DNA of 64,000 bases from Pseudonocardia autotrophica (GTDB taxonomy: Bacteria > Actinomycetota > Actinomycetes > Mycobacteriales > Pseudonocardiaceae): the NCBI RefSeq assembly GCF_003945385.1, contig NZ_AP018920.1:6262001-6326000 (forward strand). Direction: 5' to 3'. The notes beneath the pieces are model-generated. The model had not been told where the DNA came from and made no database searches. It saw only the letters and a list, made by a program, of their open reading frames with translations. Shown piece by piece: positions 34,965 through 43,360 of the stretch. A program made the translations under genes and the position numbers. Numbering within the stretch: the first letter of the stretch is position 1; the number at the start of each line of letters is the position of its first letter.

Positions 34965-36177
34965 TCAGCCGCGGAGCCCGGCGAAGTCCTCGTCGAGCTC
35001 GGCGAGCGAGGTCGCGACGTGCTCGCGGCGCTGCCCGATCCACTCGTCCTGGGCGGTCAGCCGCTCCCGCGCCTCGGTGATCATCCGCTCCACCTCGGCG
35101 GGCTGCGATCCGCCGGAGGTCGTCCGGTTGTTCACGATCGCGACCGGATCGAGCGCGGCCCGGAACTCGGCCTCGGTCAGCGGCAGCTCCTGCGGGTTGT
35201 CCGTCCCGGCGACCGACTCCGTGTAGATGCGCTGGGCCTCGGGGTAGGGGAACTGCAGCGGGCCGATGTTCTCCGACCGCGCGAACGTGACGATCTCCGA
35301 CGCGACGTGGTGCCCCTCGCGGAACGGGAGTCCGTGGTCACGCATGAGGATGTCGGCGATCTCCTGGGACGCCGTCCAGTCGCTGTTGACCTCCTCGAGC
35401 GCCCGCTCCGGGCTGACGACGAGTGCCTTCAGCACCTCGTCGAGACCGGCGAGTGCCTTGATCCCGGCGTCGACCACCTCGGTGTTGTTGTCGACCTCCT
35501 TCGGGTCGGGCATGCCGGGGGTGATGTTGTGGGTCTGGAAGACCGGCCCCTGGGCGAGCGTGACGGCCTGCGAGGCGTCGCTGCGGGTGTCGTTGAGCAG
35601 GCCGGGATTGCGCTTCTGCGGCATCGCCGAGGAGACGAACGTGTTCCCCTCACCCTCCTCGAGCAGGATCCACGGCCGGGTCTGCGCGTACTGGGTGAGA
35701 ACGTCCTCGACGAAGTTCCCGCTGTGCAGCGCCACCGAGGTGACGATCGATCCGACCTCGACGGGGTGCTCCATCGACGAGATCTGCGAGGCGTCGTAGG
35801 CGTTGTCGACGACCGCGCCGAAACCGAGGTACTCGGCCATCCGCTCCCGGTCCAACGGCCAGCCGGTGCCGTTGAGGACCGTGGTCCCCATCGCGGAACG
35901 GTCGACGCGGGCGTAGGCCTCGCGGATCCGCTGTGCGTCCCGGTCGAGGCCCGCGGCGTGGCCGAGCAGCTGGTGCGCGTAGCTGTTCGGCTGGGCGGCG
36001 ACACCGTTGGTGTAGCTCGGCACGATCGTCGCCGTGTGGTTCGCGGCGAGCTCCACCAGCGTCCGGGACGTCGTGTTCAGCTGCTCGGCGAGCTCGAGCA
36101 GCTTGTCCCGCAGGATCGCCGCACGGTAGGTGGCGTGCATGTCCTGGCTGGACCGGCCGGCGTGCAGCAGCGTGACG
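34965..36177 (-). pseudogene. secreted argininosuccinate-lyase-like protein, C-terminal part (cut by IS3)
   Basis: Fumarase/aspartase superfamily lyase. This part starts TVTLLHAGRSSQDMHATYRA, contains the signature SSAMPQKRNPGLLNDTRSDA (normally GSSxMPxKxN) and ends AELDEDFAGLRG, about 404 codons. The gene is interrupted by an insertion sequence at 36178-37764; the N-terminal part is at 37765-38135. Deleting 1,593 bases (element plus one copy of the repeated GTGACG) rejoins the reading frame exactly as GSTDVTLLHAGRSS, the sequence expected in the family. The function of the intact secreted lyase is not known to me. Confidence 0.88.
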
Positions 36178-36208
36178 GTAGCTGTCAAGTCAACTGAGAC
36201 AGTTGATC

Positions 36209-37240
36209 TTACTGAGTTGGCTGTAGGACGGGTTGATTGATCCACGCCTGCTCGGGCAGGCGCGGCGGGCTGGGCCGGCGACTGAATCGCTCGGGATACT
36301 GGGCGTGTGCGCGGTCGAGGACGGTCTGACGCTGAGCCCGGACCTCGGTCGCGGTGTCGAAGTGGATCGACGCCGGGGTGTGCATGCCGATGCCGGAGTG
36401 CCGATGCTCGTGGTTGTAGTGCTCGAAGAACCGCTCGCAGAACGCGCGGGCATCAGCGAGCGAGCCGAACCGGTCCGGGAAGTCCGGCACGTACTTCAGC
36501 GTCTTGAACTGCGCCTCGGAGAACGGGTTGTCATTCGAGCACTGCGGCCGGGAATGTGACCGGCAGATACCGAGATCGACCATCAGCTCCGATACCGGTT
36601 TCGAGGTCATCGACCCGCCCCGGTCGGCATGAATCGTCTGCGGGATGACGTGGTTGCGGGCGACTGCGTCGGCGAGGAAATCCTTCGCCACGACGGCATC
36701 CTCAGCGTTCGCGGCGAGCCATCCGACTACGTAGCGGGAGAAGATGTCGAGCACCACATACAGCTTGTACCACTCGCCCTTCCGCGGGCCCTTCAGCGCG
36801 GTGATGTCCCACGACCACACCTCGCTCGGGCCATGAGCGACCAGCTCCGGGCGCACCCGCGGCGGATGCGTGGCCTGGGCGCGCCGTTCCCGGTTCTGAC
36901 CCGCTGCGCGGGCGATCCGGTACATGCTCGACTGCGAGCACCACCACCGGCCCTCGTCGAGCTCCCGGGCCCACACCTGCGGAATGGCCAGATCCCGGTA
37001 GTCCTCGGAGTTCAGCAGCGCGAGCACGGCGGCACGCTCGTCGTCGGTGATCGTCGAGGGCGGGAGCCGGCGCGCACGGTGCGGGCCGTGCAGCGGCCCG
37101 AGCGTCACCCCCGCCGGGTCGGCGCGGCGGTAGTGCGTGGCCCGCGACCGACCGGTCAACGCGCACGCCGCCTTGATCGACACCTCAGCGGCGCGCAACT
37201 CGGTGAACGCGCCGTTCAACGCCGCTTCCGCGGCGCCGGT
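36209..37240 (-). CDS. IS3-family transposase orfB (DDE catalytic part)
   Basis: Integrase-core domain with all three acidic residues: EVWSWDITALKGPRKGEWYK (first D), PQTIHADRGGSMTSKPVSEL (second D) and CSNDNPFSEAQFKTLKY (E). The upstream HTH_21-like part begins AALTGRS-type ACALTGRSRATHYRR. There is no good start codon at the true N-terminus. The frame is -1 relative to orfA and overlaps its end, so expression as an orfAB fusion by ribosomal frameshifting is expected. No obvious A-rich slippery heptamer is seen. The coordinate of the upper end is therefore approximate. Confidence 0.88.
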   Translation of the reverse strand, partial: TGAAEAALNGAFTELRAAEVSIKAACALTGRSRATHYRRADPAGVTLGPLHGPHRARRLPPSTITDDERAAVLALLNSEDYRDLAIPQVWARELDEGRWWCSQSSMYRIARAAGQNRERRAQATHPPRVRPELVAHGPSEVWSWDITALKGPRKGEWYKLYVVLDIFSRYVVGWLAANAEDAVVAKDFLADAVARNHVIPQTIHADRGGSMTSKPVSELMVDLGICRSHSRPQCSNDNPFSEAQFKTLKYVPDFPDRFGSLADARAFCERFFEHYNHEHRHSGIGMHTPASIHFDTATEVRAQRQTVLDRAHAQYPERFSRRPSPPRLPEQAWINQPVLQPTQ

Positions 37241-37692
37241 GGTTCCTGGTCGTCCGCGCTCTCGGACAGCTGCTCCAAGAGCGCGTGCGCTTTTCCCATG
37301 ATGTCCAACGCGGTCCGCGTCTTCGTCAGGTCGGATTCGAGTTTCGCGTTCCGGGCCCGGAGCCGTTCCAACTCGGCCGCCTCCGCCGACCGCTTCGGAC
37401 GTTTCGCCGACCGCCTCGAATCGGCTACGCCCTCCAGCGCGCCGACGTCCCGGGCCCGGGTCCACTCGATCACGTGCGACGAATACAGGCCCTCCCGGCG
37501 CAGGACCGCGCCCTTCTCACCGTTCGGCGCGTTCTCATACTCCGCGACGATCGCCAGCTTGTATTCCGCGCTGAACGACCTACGCGACGGACGCGGCGAC
37601 GGACCACCAGCCGACCGCGGACCCGACGACGACGCCGTCGACCCGCTGCTGCCGGCCCCCGCACCGCGACGCTCCTCCGATGACACGAGCAC
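37216..37692 (-). CDS. IS3-family transposase orfA (helix-turn-helix part)
   Basis: 158 residues. HTH_Tnp_1 domain SFSAEYKLAIVAEYENAPNG, then EKGAVLRREGLYSSHVIEWT, followed by a leucine-zipper coiled coil (AELERLRARNAKLESDLTKT). GTG 37692. A Gly/Ser-rich N-terminus of about 35 residues precedes the domain. It ends in PPAPRKRR and overlaps orfB. Confidence 0.88.
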   Translation of the reverse strand: MLVSSEERRGAGAGSSGSTASSSGPRSAGGPSPRPSRRSFSAEYKLAIVAEYENAPNGEKGAVLRREGLYSSHVIEWTRARDVGALEGVADSRRSAKRPKRSAEAAELERLRARNAKLESDLTKTRTALDIMGKAHALLEQLSESADDQEPPAPRKRR

Positions 37693-37764
37693 CAGGATCT
37701 CCGATCACGCCCTCTACTGTGAACCGCTGACTTCAACCTGTCTCAGGTGATCTTGGCAGAGAGG

Positions 37765-38135
37765 GTGACGTCGGTCGAGCCGGCCTCGATGAGCAGCGGC
37801 TCGAAGGCGACGACGGTCGACGGGCGCTTCGCACCGGGTGCGGCGCCGTCGTCGATCACCTTCTGCAGGGCGTCGGCGATGCCCGGCACCATCGCCTCGT
37901 CCAGCAGCCCTTCCTCGCTGTTGATGACGGTGGTCGCCTTGTTGATCTCGGCGAGCCAGAAGAACTCGTCCCGGATCGGCTCGTCCTGTTCCTGCTGGGC
38001 GACCAGCCCCACGGAGCGGTGGTCGTACTCCTGCGCGGAGGCGACGGCGGTCGACAGCAGGATCGCGGTCGCCGCAACCGGCACCACGAACGATCGCGTT
38101 CGGCCCCATCCGGAACTGGTGGACATCCTCGTCAC
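37765..38135 (-). pseudogene. secreted argininosuccinate-lyase-like protein, N-terminal part (cut by IS3)
   Basis: About 122 codons before the insertion. A signal peptide is visible (TRSFVVPVAATAILLSTAVA, cleavage after ASA), unusual for this enzyme superfamily. The mature part then reads EYDHRSVGL, FFWLAEINKATTVINSEEGL and VVAFEPLLIEAGSTDVTL, which joins in frame to the C-terminal part across the IS. Beyond the junction the frame stops within a few codons (SAKIT then TGA), so no full protein can be made. Confidence 0.85.
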
Positions 38136-38345
38136 TGAGAATCCTCTCGTCGTTCGTCGACGGACACCGGGGTGTCCGGTGAGCAGGACGAGACCGCGTT
38201 CCGCGACAGCGGAGCGCCCGCGATTCGTCCCCCCGATTCATCCCCCTGCGGCGAGAATCCCGGCAACCGACGACCGTTTCCATCGGACCCCGGAATTCTT
38301 GGGAATCGCTTGGGATTGGGTCGCCGGCGCGGGGAGGATGAGCGG

Positions 38346-39119
38346 ATGGTCCGCTCGCACGTGGTCACCGGTGCCGGTCGCGGTATCGGCCGCGCCATCG
38401 CCGAGAAGCTGCTCGCCGGGGGCGACGCCGTCGTCGTCCTGGAACGTGATCCGGGCTGTGCCCGGTGGACCGACACCCATCCGGCCGGGCCCGGGGTCGC
38501 CGCCGTCGTCGGAGGCGCCGACGACCCGGCCGCCGCCGAGCGGGCCGCCGATCTCGCACAGCAGCTCGGCCAGCTCTCCGGCTGGGTGAACAACGCGGCC
38601 GTCTTCCGGGATGCGGCCCTGCACACCGCGGCCCCCGACGAGCTGGTCGCGCTGATCACCGCGAACCTGGCCCCGGCCGTCGTGGGCACGGCCGTCGCGG
38701 TGCGCCGGTTCCGCGCACAGGGCACACCGGGTTCGATCGTGAACATGTCGAGCCACCAGGCCCGGCGCGCCGTCCGCGGCGCGCTCCCCTACGCCACCGC
38801 GAAGGCCGCGATCGAAGGCCTGACCAGGGCCGCCGCCGTCGACCACGGCGCGGACGGGATCCGGGTCAACGCGGTCGCACTGGGCTCGATCACGACCGAC
38901 CGGTACGAGGCGATGCTCGACGACACGGGCGCCGACGACGCGGCCAGGATCGGGCGGGAGATGGCCGAGATCCATCCGCTGGGCCGGGTCGGGAGGCCCG
39001 GCGAGGTGGCCGACACGGTCGCCTACCTGCTCTCCGACGCAGCGGGCTTCGTCACGGGAGTGGTGCTGCCGGTGGACGGCGGGCGGGCCGCGCGTGGTCA
39101 GGACCCGGAGTCACGCTGA
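38346..39119 (+). CDS. short-chain dehydrogenase/reductase
   Basis: 257 residues, classical SDR. Cofactor motif TGAGRGIG (residues 8-15), NNAAV, catalytic Ser in IVNMSSHQ, YATAK (Tyr and Lys) and the C-terminal AGFVTGVVLPVDGG. ATG 38346, 12 bases after a GGGGAGG site. Cofactor preference and substrate unknown. Divergent from the disrupted lyase gene, with a 210-base gap in which I see no gene. Confidence 0.9.
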   Translation: MVRSHVVTGAGRGIGRAIAEKLLAGGDAVVVLERDPGCARWTDTHPAGPGVAAVVGGADDPAAAERAADLAQQLGQLSGWVNNAAVFRDAALHTAAPDELVALITANLAPAVVGTAVAVRRFRAQGTPGSIVNMSSHQARRAVRGALPYATAKAAIEGLTRAAAVDHGADGIRVNAVALGSITTDRYEAMLDDTGADDAARIGREMAEIHPLGRVGRPGEVADTVAYLLSDAAGFVTGVVLPVDGGRAARGQDPESR

Positions 39120-39171
39120 GGGCCGCGAGGGCTGTCAAACCCCTGCCGGCCGGGACCGCCGGAGGCTCGGG

Positions 39172-39800
39172 CTACCGGACGAGGCCGGTGAAGCTCGCGC
39201 CCGACCGGAGCCCCTCGACCAGATGTGCGGTGGCCTGTCGCGGGGTGTCGTGGTCCGCGAGCCACCGGGAGACCTCGCACGCCGCCTCGGCGTACACCTC
39301 GACGTCCGCGCTCGCGGCCGCCAGCCACTCGTCCAACGAGGCAGGGAGGGGCCGTCGGCGCGGACCAGGCAGCGGTCGGCCGCACCGGGCGGACCGATGT
39401 AGCGCCGGTCGTCTCCGGCGATGACGGCGAGCCCCTCGTCGAACCACTGCGGCACCTGCGCCCGGGCATCGCCGAGCCGGTGGTGGAGCTCGACGTGCGA
39501 CAGCTCGTGCGCCAGGATCCCGACGTCGATCCCGCGCGGGGACAGCATGACCGCCCGGTTGAGGACCGCGACACCACGCTCGCCCCCACCACCGATCCGG
39601 CCGTAACACCCGTCGTCGAAGCAGGCCACGACGGTCGGGACGCTCTGCCGGGTGCCGTGGAAGGTGACGAGCGCGAGCCGGCGCAGGATCCGTCCGGTCC
39701 GATGTCCGCGGCCGCTCGGTGCGGCCGCGTTCGGGTCCGGGACGGGATGCACCTGCCATGCGTACCAGGGCCGAGGGGCATCGAACCTGTACGACCGCAC
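39172..39800 (-). pseudogene. HExxH metallopeptidase-like protein, frameshifted
   Basis: From GTG 39800 the frame reads RSYRFDAPRPWYAWQVHPVP, then the zinc motif GILAHELSHVELHHRLGDAR and WFDEGLAVIAGDDRRYIG. After about 39345 (PSLP) the homologous reading continues in the next frame as SLDEWLAAASADVEVYAEAA up to a TAG at 39172. One frameshift separates the two. Intact it would be about 210 residues. The zinc site itself is whole. It could also be a sequencing error. Confidence 0.7.
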
Positions 39801-39872
39801 TGCCGACCGGCTACCGTCGACGGGTACCGCACAGGCAGCGGATCCCCGACACCGCGTCGACGAGGGAGACCC

Positions 39873-40799
39873 ATGCCTGCCATCACCGTACGAGCGTTCC
39901 GTCGAAGCGACCGCGACCAGCTGACGAGTCTGGTCAACAGCCACGCCCAAGCGGCGCTGCCGGGGGCGTCCATCTCGGTCAACACCGTGCTGAGCCGGAT
40001 CGAGCACGAGCCGGCCGAGTTCATCGTGGGCCCCTGGGTCCGGGAACGCCTCACCTTGATCGCCGAGCAGCGTGGCCGGATAGCCGCCGCCGCCCACCTG
40101 GTCCGCTACGACGATTCCACCGACGTCGGCCCGGAGCTGCGCGACTCCGGCGAACTGCGCTGGCTGCTCCACTGGCCCGACGCGTCGCACTGGCCCGACG
40201 CCCACCTGGCCGGCCGCGCTGTGGCCGACGCGGCAACAGCGGTCATGCGCTCCTGGAGCGTCCGCGCCGTGCTCGCCGACTTCGCGCTCCCGGCGCCCGG
40301 ACTGACCGGCGTGGCCGACCAGTGGCCCCATGTCGCTCGGCTGCTCGACGCGCTCGGGTTCGAGAGCCGCAGCAGCGAACAGGTGCTCCTCGCCGACGTC
40401 GCGGACCTTCCCGGCGATGCCCGCGGGGACCTGACGATCATGAGAACTCTCGGCGAGTGCGGTACCCGGTTCAGCGCCGTGGCCGGGGACCGGGAGCTGG
40501 GCTGTCTGGAGATCGACACCACGATCGCGGGTCCGGGGCAGGTGACGGGTCCGGCCGGCTGGGCGGACGTGGGGAATCTGCATGTCGCCCGGGACAGCCG
40601 CATGCAGGGCGTCGGGTCCACGCTGCTCGCTGCCGGTGCGCAGTGGCTCCGGCTCGCCCGGGTCGACCGGCTCCTGGCCTACACCGAGCCCGAGGAGCCC
40701 GATCTCGTCGCGTTCCTGCAGCGGTGCGGATTCCGGATCATGACGACCTGCCGCCGAGCGTGGGTGCAGGCCCGTGACGTGTCGCCGAACCTCTCGTGA
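39873..40799 (+). CDS. GNAT family N-acetyltransferase, two-domain
   Basis: 308 residues. The C-terminal domain has the acetyl-CoA motif LHVARDSRMQGVGSTLLAAG and then WLRLARVDRLLAYTEPEEPD. The N-terminal half (MPAITVRAFRRSDRDQL onward) resembles a second, degenerate GNAT domain. ATG 39873 follows GAGGGAG. It diverges from the broken metallopeptidase. Substrate unknown. Confidence 0.85.
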   Translation: MPAITVRAFRRSDRDQLTSLVNSHAQAALPGASISVNTVLSRIEHEPAEFIVGPWVRERLTLIAEQRGRIAAAAHLVRYDDSTDVGPELRDSGELRWLLHWPDASHWPDAHLAGRAVADAATAVMRSWSVRAVLADFALPAPGLTGVADQWPHVARLLDALGFESRSSEQVLLADVADLPGDARGDLTIMRTLGECGTRFSAVAGDRELGCLEIDTTIAGPGQVTGPAGWADVGNLHVARDSRMQGVGSTLLAAGAQWLRLARVDRLLAYTEPEEPDLVAFLQRCGFRIMTTCRRAWVQARDVSPNLS

Positions 40800-40836
40800 T
40801 CAGCCGCGGTCCCGGGCGACGCCGCGCCGGCGGACC

Positions 40837-40863
40837 GGTCACGGCGCCGCGAACGGACCGGAG
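40837..40863. repeat. dispersed short repeat, copy 1 of 3
   Basis: GGTCACGGCGCCGCGAACGG followed by ACCGGAG, just after the GNAT gene. The same sequence with G for A recurs at 56559-56585, and a variant at 54925-54950. Confidence 0.5.
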
Positions 40864-40875
40864 AGCCGAGCCCGG

Positions 40876-41553
40876 TCACCCGGCGCGACCACCCCACGCC
40901 GGACCGCCGACCGCGCCGCGGCGGGTCCCGTCCAGGTGCACGGCCAGGGTGGCGACCGCGGTCTCGGAGTCCCGTGCCCGCAACAGGGCGAGGAACGCAC
41001 GGTGGTCGGCGAGGATCTGCTCGGACCGGCCGGCGACCCGGACGATCGCGCCGAGGTTCATCCGCACCTGACGATCGCGCAGTCCCTCGTACACGTCGAC
41101 GAGGATGGACCCACAGGTCGACCGGACGAGCAGCGTGTGGAACCGGCGGTCGGCCTCGACGAAATCCATGCCCCGGCCGTCGGCGTCGGCGCGCACCTGC
41201 TCGTCGATGCACTCCTGCATCTGCGACGTGACCTCCTCCAGCATCGCGTCGGTGCGGCGCACCAGCTCGGTCGCCGCGTACGACTCGATCACCTGGCGGG
41301 CCTCGATCACCGCCTCGACCTCGTCCGGTGAGACCGGGACCACCAGGGCCCCGCGCTTGGGGAACAGGCGCAGCAACCCTTCGGCCTGCAACTGCAGGAA
41401 CGCCTCGCGCACCGGCGTGCGGCTCAGCTCCAGCGGCCGGGCGATCTGGCCCTCACTGATCAGCTCACCGGCGGGCAGGGATCCGTCCAGGATGCCTGCC
41501 TTGGCGAACCGGTAGGCGCGCTCGGTCGCGGTCAGGGGCCGTTCCACGGCCAC
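40876..41553 (-). CDS. GntR/FCD family transcriptional regulator
   Basis: 225 residues. Winged helix with SEGQIARPLELSRTPVREAF, then an FCD effector domain (VIEARQVIESYAATELVRRT; metal-ligand pattern in FVEADRRFHTLLVRSTCG and LADHRAFLALLRARD). FCD regulators sense carboxylates or related small molecules. It is divergent from the LuxR-type regulator of the dehydratase operon and may take part in its control. ATG 41553. Confidence 0.9.
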   Translation of the reverse strand: MAVERPLTATERAYRFAKAGILDGSLPAGELISEGQIARPLELSRTPVREAFLQLQAEGLLRLFPKRGALVVPVSPDEVEAVIEARQVIESYAATELVRRTDAMLEEVTSQMQECIDEQVRADADGRGMDFVEADRRFHTLLVRSTCGSILVDVYEGLRDRQVRMNLGAIVRVAGRSEQILADHRAFLALLRARDSETAVATLAVHLDGTRRGAVGGPAWGGRAG

Positions 41554-41633
41554 ATCATGCCCGACCGAAGCGGGGCTCCCGAACCGAGGACCTTGCCCGA
41601 GCCCAGGTCGCGGCCCTATTGTCCGCTTGACGC

Positions 41634-41666
41634 ATGCAACTTAGATGCATGTCGGATGCATGGAGG
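41634..41666. promoter_or_regulatory. three ATGCA repeats at exact 11-base spacing upstream of the dehydratase regulator
   Basis: ATGCA begins at 41634, 41645 and 41656, so the three copies fall on the same face of the helix; the last two are ATGCAT palindromes. They lie between the divergent GntR gene and the GTG at 41671 of the LuxR-type gene. This looks like a cooperative binding site, perhaps for the GntR/FCD protein or autoregulation. Confidence 0.45.
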
Positions 41667-41670
41667 ACCG

Positions 41671-42789
41671 GTGCTCCTCGGCCAGGACAGGGTCGTCGAC
41701 CGGGCCGCCATGACCTCGGAGCTCGTGCGCATGTTGCGCGGCGCGTCGCGGGACATGCGCTGTCCGCGATCGGCCGTCGTGCTGTCCGGTGTGGACGGGA
41801 ACGGGCCGGCGGTCGCCGCAGCCCACGCGCCCGGCTCCGGAGCGGACGTCGTCGACGCCGAGGCCGTCGTGGCATCGGTCGACCGCACGTGGCGCTCGGG
41901 GCCGTGGTCCGAGGGCTCCGTGCTGGTCGCCCCGATGTGGAACGGGGAGGACCTGCTCGGAGCCTGCGCGTTCCTCGGGATCCCGGCACCGGCGGCCGCC
42001 TGGGACATCGAACTGGTCCGCGCCGAGCTCTACGCCGCGCGCGCCGTCGCGATCGTCTCGCCGCGGTACCGGCTGCCGGTGCCCGCCGCCGACGCGCTGC
42101 CCGATCTCGTGCGGGCGGAGGTCTGCCGGGCCTTCGCCGCCGATCCGCGCCCGGCGCGGGTCGTCGTCTCCGGCACCGAACGCCCGGTGCGCCCCGAGCT
42201 CGCCCGGAGCGCGCTGGACGTGCTGCGCGCCTCGTTGGAGAACGCCCGGGCGCACGCCGGACCCTGCCGGATCCGGGTCGGCGTGCTCTACGACGACCGC
42301 GAGCTCTGCCTGCTCGTCGAGGACGACGGCCGGGGCTTCGATCCGGCCGTCGCGCTCGACCGGGCCGGGCCCGGCAGCGGGGACGGATCCGGGCTCGCCG
42401 CCGTGGCCGCACGGACCCGCGCTGTGGGAGGTGTCGTGGAGATCGACAGCGTGCAGGGATGGGGCACCAGGGTCCGCGTCCGGCTCCCGCACCATCCGGC
42501 CGGCCGGCTCGCACCGCCGTCGCCGCGCGCCGCGTGGGTACCCGTCTCCCCGGCGCGCCCGCTCCCGGTCGCCGGCGGCAACGACGCGGCGCTGACCCGA
42601 CGCGAGCGTGAGGTCCGCGCACTGGTCGAGCAGGGGATGGCGGACAAGCAGATCGCGACCCGGCTCGAGATCTCGGCCAAGACCGTCGAGAAGCACGTCG
42701 GAGCGCTGCTGCGCAAGACCGGCGCCCGCAACCGCACGATGCTGGCCCGGTTGTCGATGGCCGACCTCGGACCGGCAACCCCTGCCTGA
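41671..42789 (+). CDS. regulator combining a histidine-kinase-type ATPase domain and a LuxR DNA-binding domain
   Basis: About 372 residues. The N-terminal part (AMTSELVRMLRGASRDM on) looks like a GAF-type sensor. The middle is a HATPase_c domain: LRASLENARAHAGPCRIRVG (N box), LVEDDGRGFDP (G1) and GLAAVAARTRAVGGVVEIDS (G2). The C-terminus is a LuxR helix-turn-helix: LTRREREVRALVEQGMADKQ, then ATRLEISAKTVEKHVGALLR. No dimerisation/phosphoacceptor His helix is seen. GTG 41671 has GGAGG five bases upstream; ATG 41656 and an earlier ATG 41557 are alternatives. It directly precedes the dehydratase operon and probably activates it. Confidence 0.82.
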   Translation: MLLGQDRVVDRAAMTSELVRMLRGASRDMRCPRSAVVLSGVDGNGPAVAAAHAPGSGADVVDAEAVVASVDRTWRSGPWSEGSVLVAPMWNGEDLLGACAFLGIPAPAAAWDIELVRAELYAARAVAIVSPRYRLPVPAADALPDLVRAEVCRAFAADPRPARVVVSGTERPVRPELARSALDVLRASLENARAHAGPCRIRVGVLYDDRELCLLVEDDGRGFDPAVALDRAGPGSGDGSGLAAVAARTRAVGGVVEIDSVQGWGTRVRVRLPHHPAGRLAPPSPRAAWVPVSPARPLPVAGGNDAALTRREREVRALVEQGMADKQIATRLEISAKTVEKHVGALLRKTGARNRTMLARLSMADLGPATPA

Positions 42790-42805
42790 TCGGGCAATCG
42801 GCCCC

Positions 42806-42900
42806 CTCCCCATGGGCAGGTAGGAGAACTCCCCATTCCAGGGACGTGACCCCGGCCATAGCGTCGTCGTGCATCACCGGAGGAGCGGTGTTCCTCCGGT
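42806..42900 (+). promoter_or_regulatory. promoter and leader of the B12-dependent dehydratase operon
   Basis: CTCCCCAT occurs at 42806-42813 and again at 42829-42836, 23 bases apart (two helical turns). TAGCGT at 42859-42864 could be the -10, which would place the nearer repeat in the -35 region, as for an activator site. Downstream, ACCGGAGGA (42876-42884) pairs with TCCTCCGGT (42892-42900) to form a nine-base stem in the leader, about 30 bases before the first ATG. No cobalamin riboswitch is visible. Confidence 0.5.
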
Positions 42901-42929
42901 CCGGACTCGACGAGGAGTGACGGTCTCCC

Positions 42930-43331
42930 ATGAGCAGCCTGACCCTGCAGGACGCCGAGAAGGCCCTGTCCGCCGGACTGGCCAAGGCCACCGAGATCGG
43001 CCAGCCGATGAACGTAGCGATCGTCGACGCCGGCGGTCACCTGGTCGCATTCGCCCGCCAGGACGGCGCGATCCGCGCCAGCATCGACATCGCGCAGCGC
43101 AAGGCGCGCACCTCGATCCTGATGAACCTGCCGACCGCCGCGCTGATGCCGCTGGTCCAGCCCGGCGCCGAGCTCTACGGCCTGGAGCAGACCGCCGACG
43201 GGATGGTCGCCTTCGGCGGCGGGATCCCGGTGCACCGCGACGGGGAGCTCGTCGGGGCGGTCGGTGTCAGCGCCGGATCCGTGGAGCAGGACGTCACCGT
43301 CGCCGAGGCCGCCGTCGCGGCGCTCGCCTGA
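42930..43331 (+). CDS. HbpS/GlcG-family (DUF336) protein
   Basis: 133 residues: LTLQDAEKALSAGLAKATEI, MNVAIVDAGGHLVAFARQDG, RASIDIAQRKARTS and GGGIPVHRDGELVGAVGVSA. The family includes the haem-binding HbpS and the C-terminal domain of the cobalamin adenosyltransferase PduO. In diol dehydratase operons it is frequent and thought to bind haem or a corrinoid. It is the first gene of the operon. ATG 42930. Confidence 0.9.
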   Translation: MSSLTLQDAEKALSAGLAKATEIGQPMNVAIVDAGGHLVAFARQDGAIRASIDIAQRKARTSILMNLPTAALMPLVQPGAELYGLEQTADGMVAFGGGIPVHRDGELVGAVGVSAGSVEQDVTVAEAAVAALA

Positions 43332-43360
43332 TCCGCGGCCGCGACGAAGAAGAAGCGACC

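Larger units (their letters stand above)
36178..37764 (-). mobile_element. IS3-family insertion sequence
   Basis: 1,587 bases coding orfA and orfB on the minus strand. The ends share an imperfect inverted repeat: TGTCAAGTCAACTGAGACAG from 36183, and TGCCAAGATCACCTGAGACA read inward from 37758. GTGACG flanks both sides (36172-36177 and 37765-37770); IS3 elements make 3-5 base duplications, so one or more of these bases may match by chance, and the tips are known only to a few bases. It has inserted into the lyase gene, with transposase read in the same direction as the host gene. Confidence 0.88.

Noticed and set aside
42790..42929. Cobalamin riboswitch upstream of the dehydratase operon
   Set aside because: The 140-base leader is too short and lacks the conserved B12-box type sequence.
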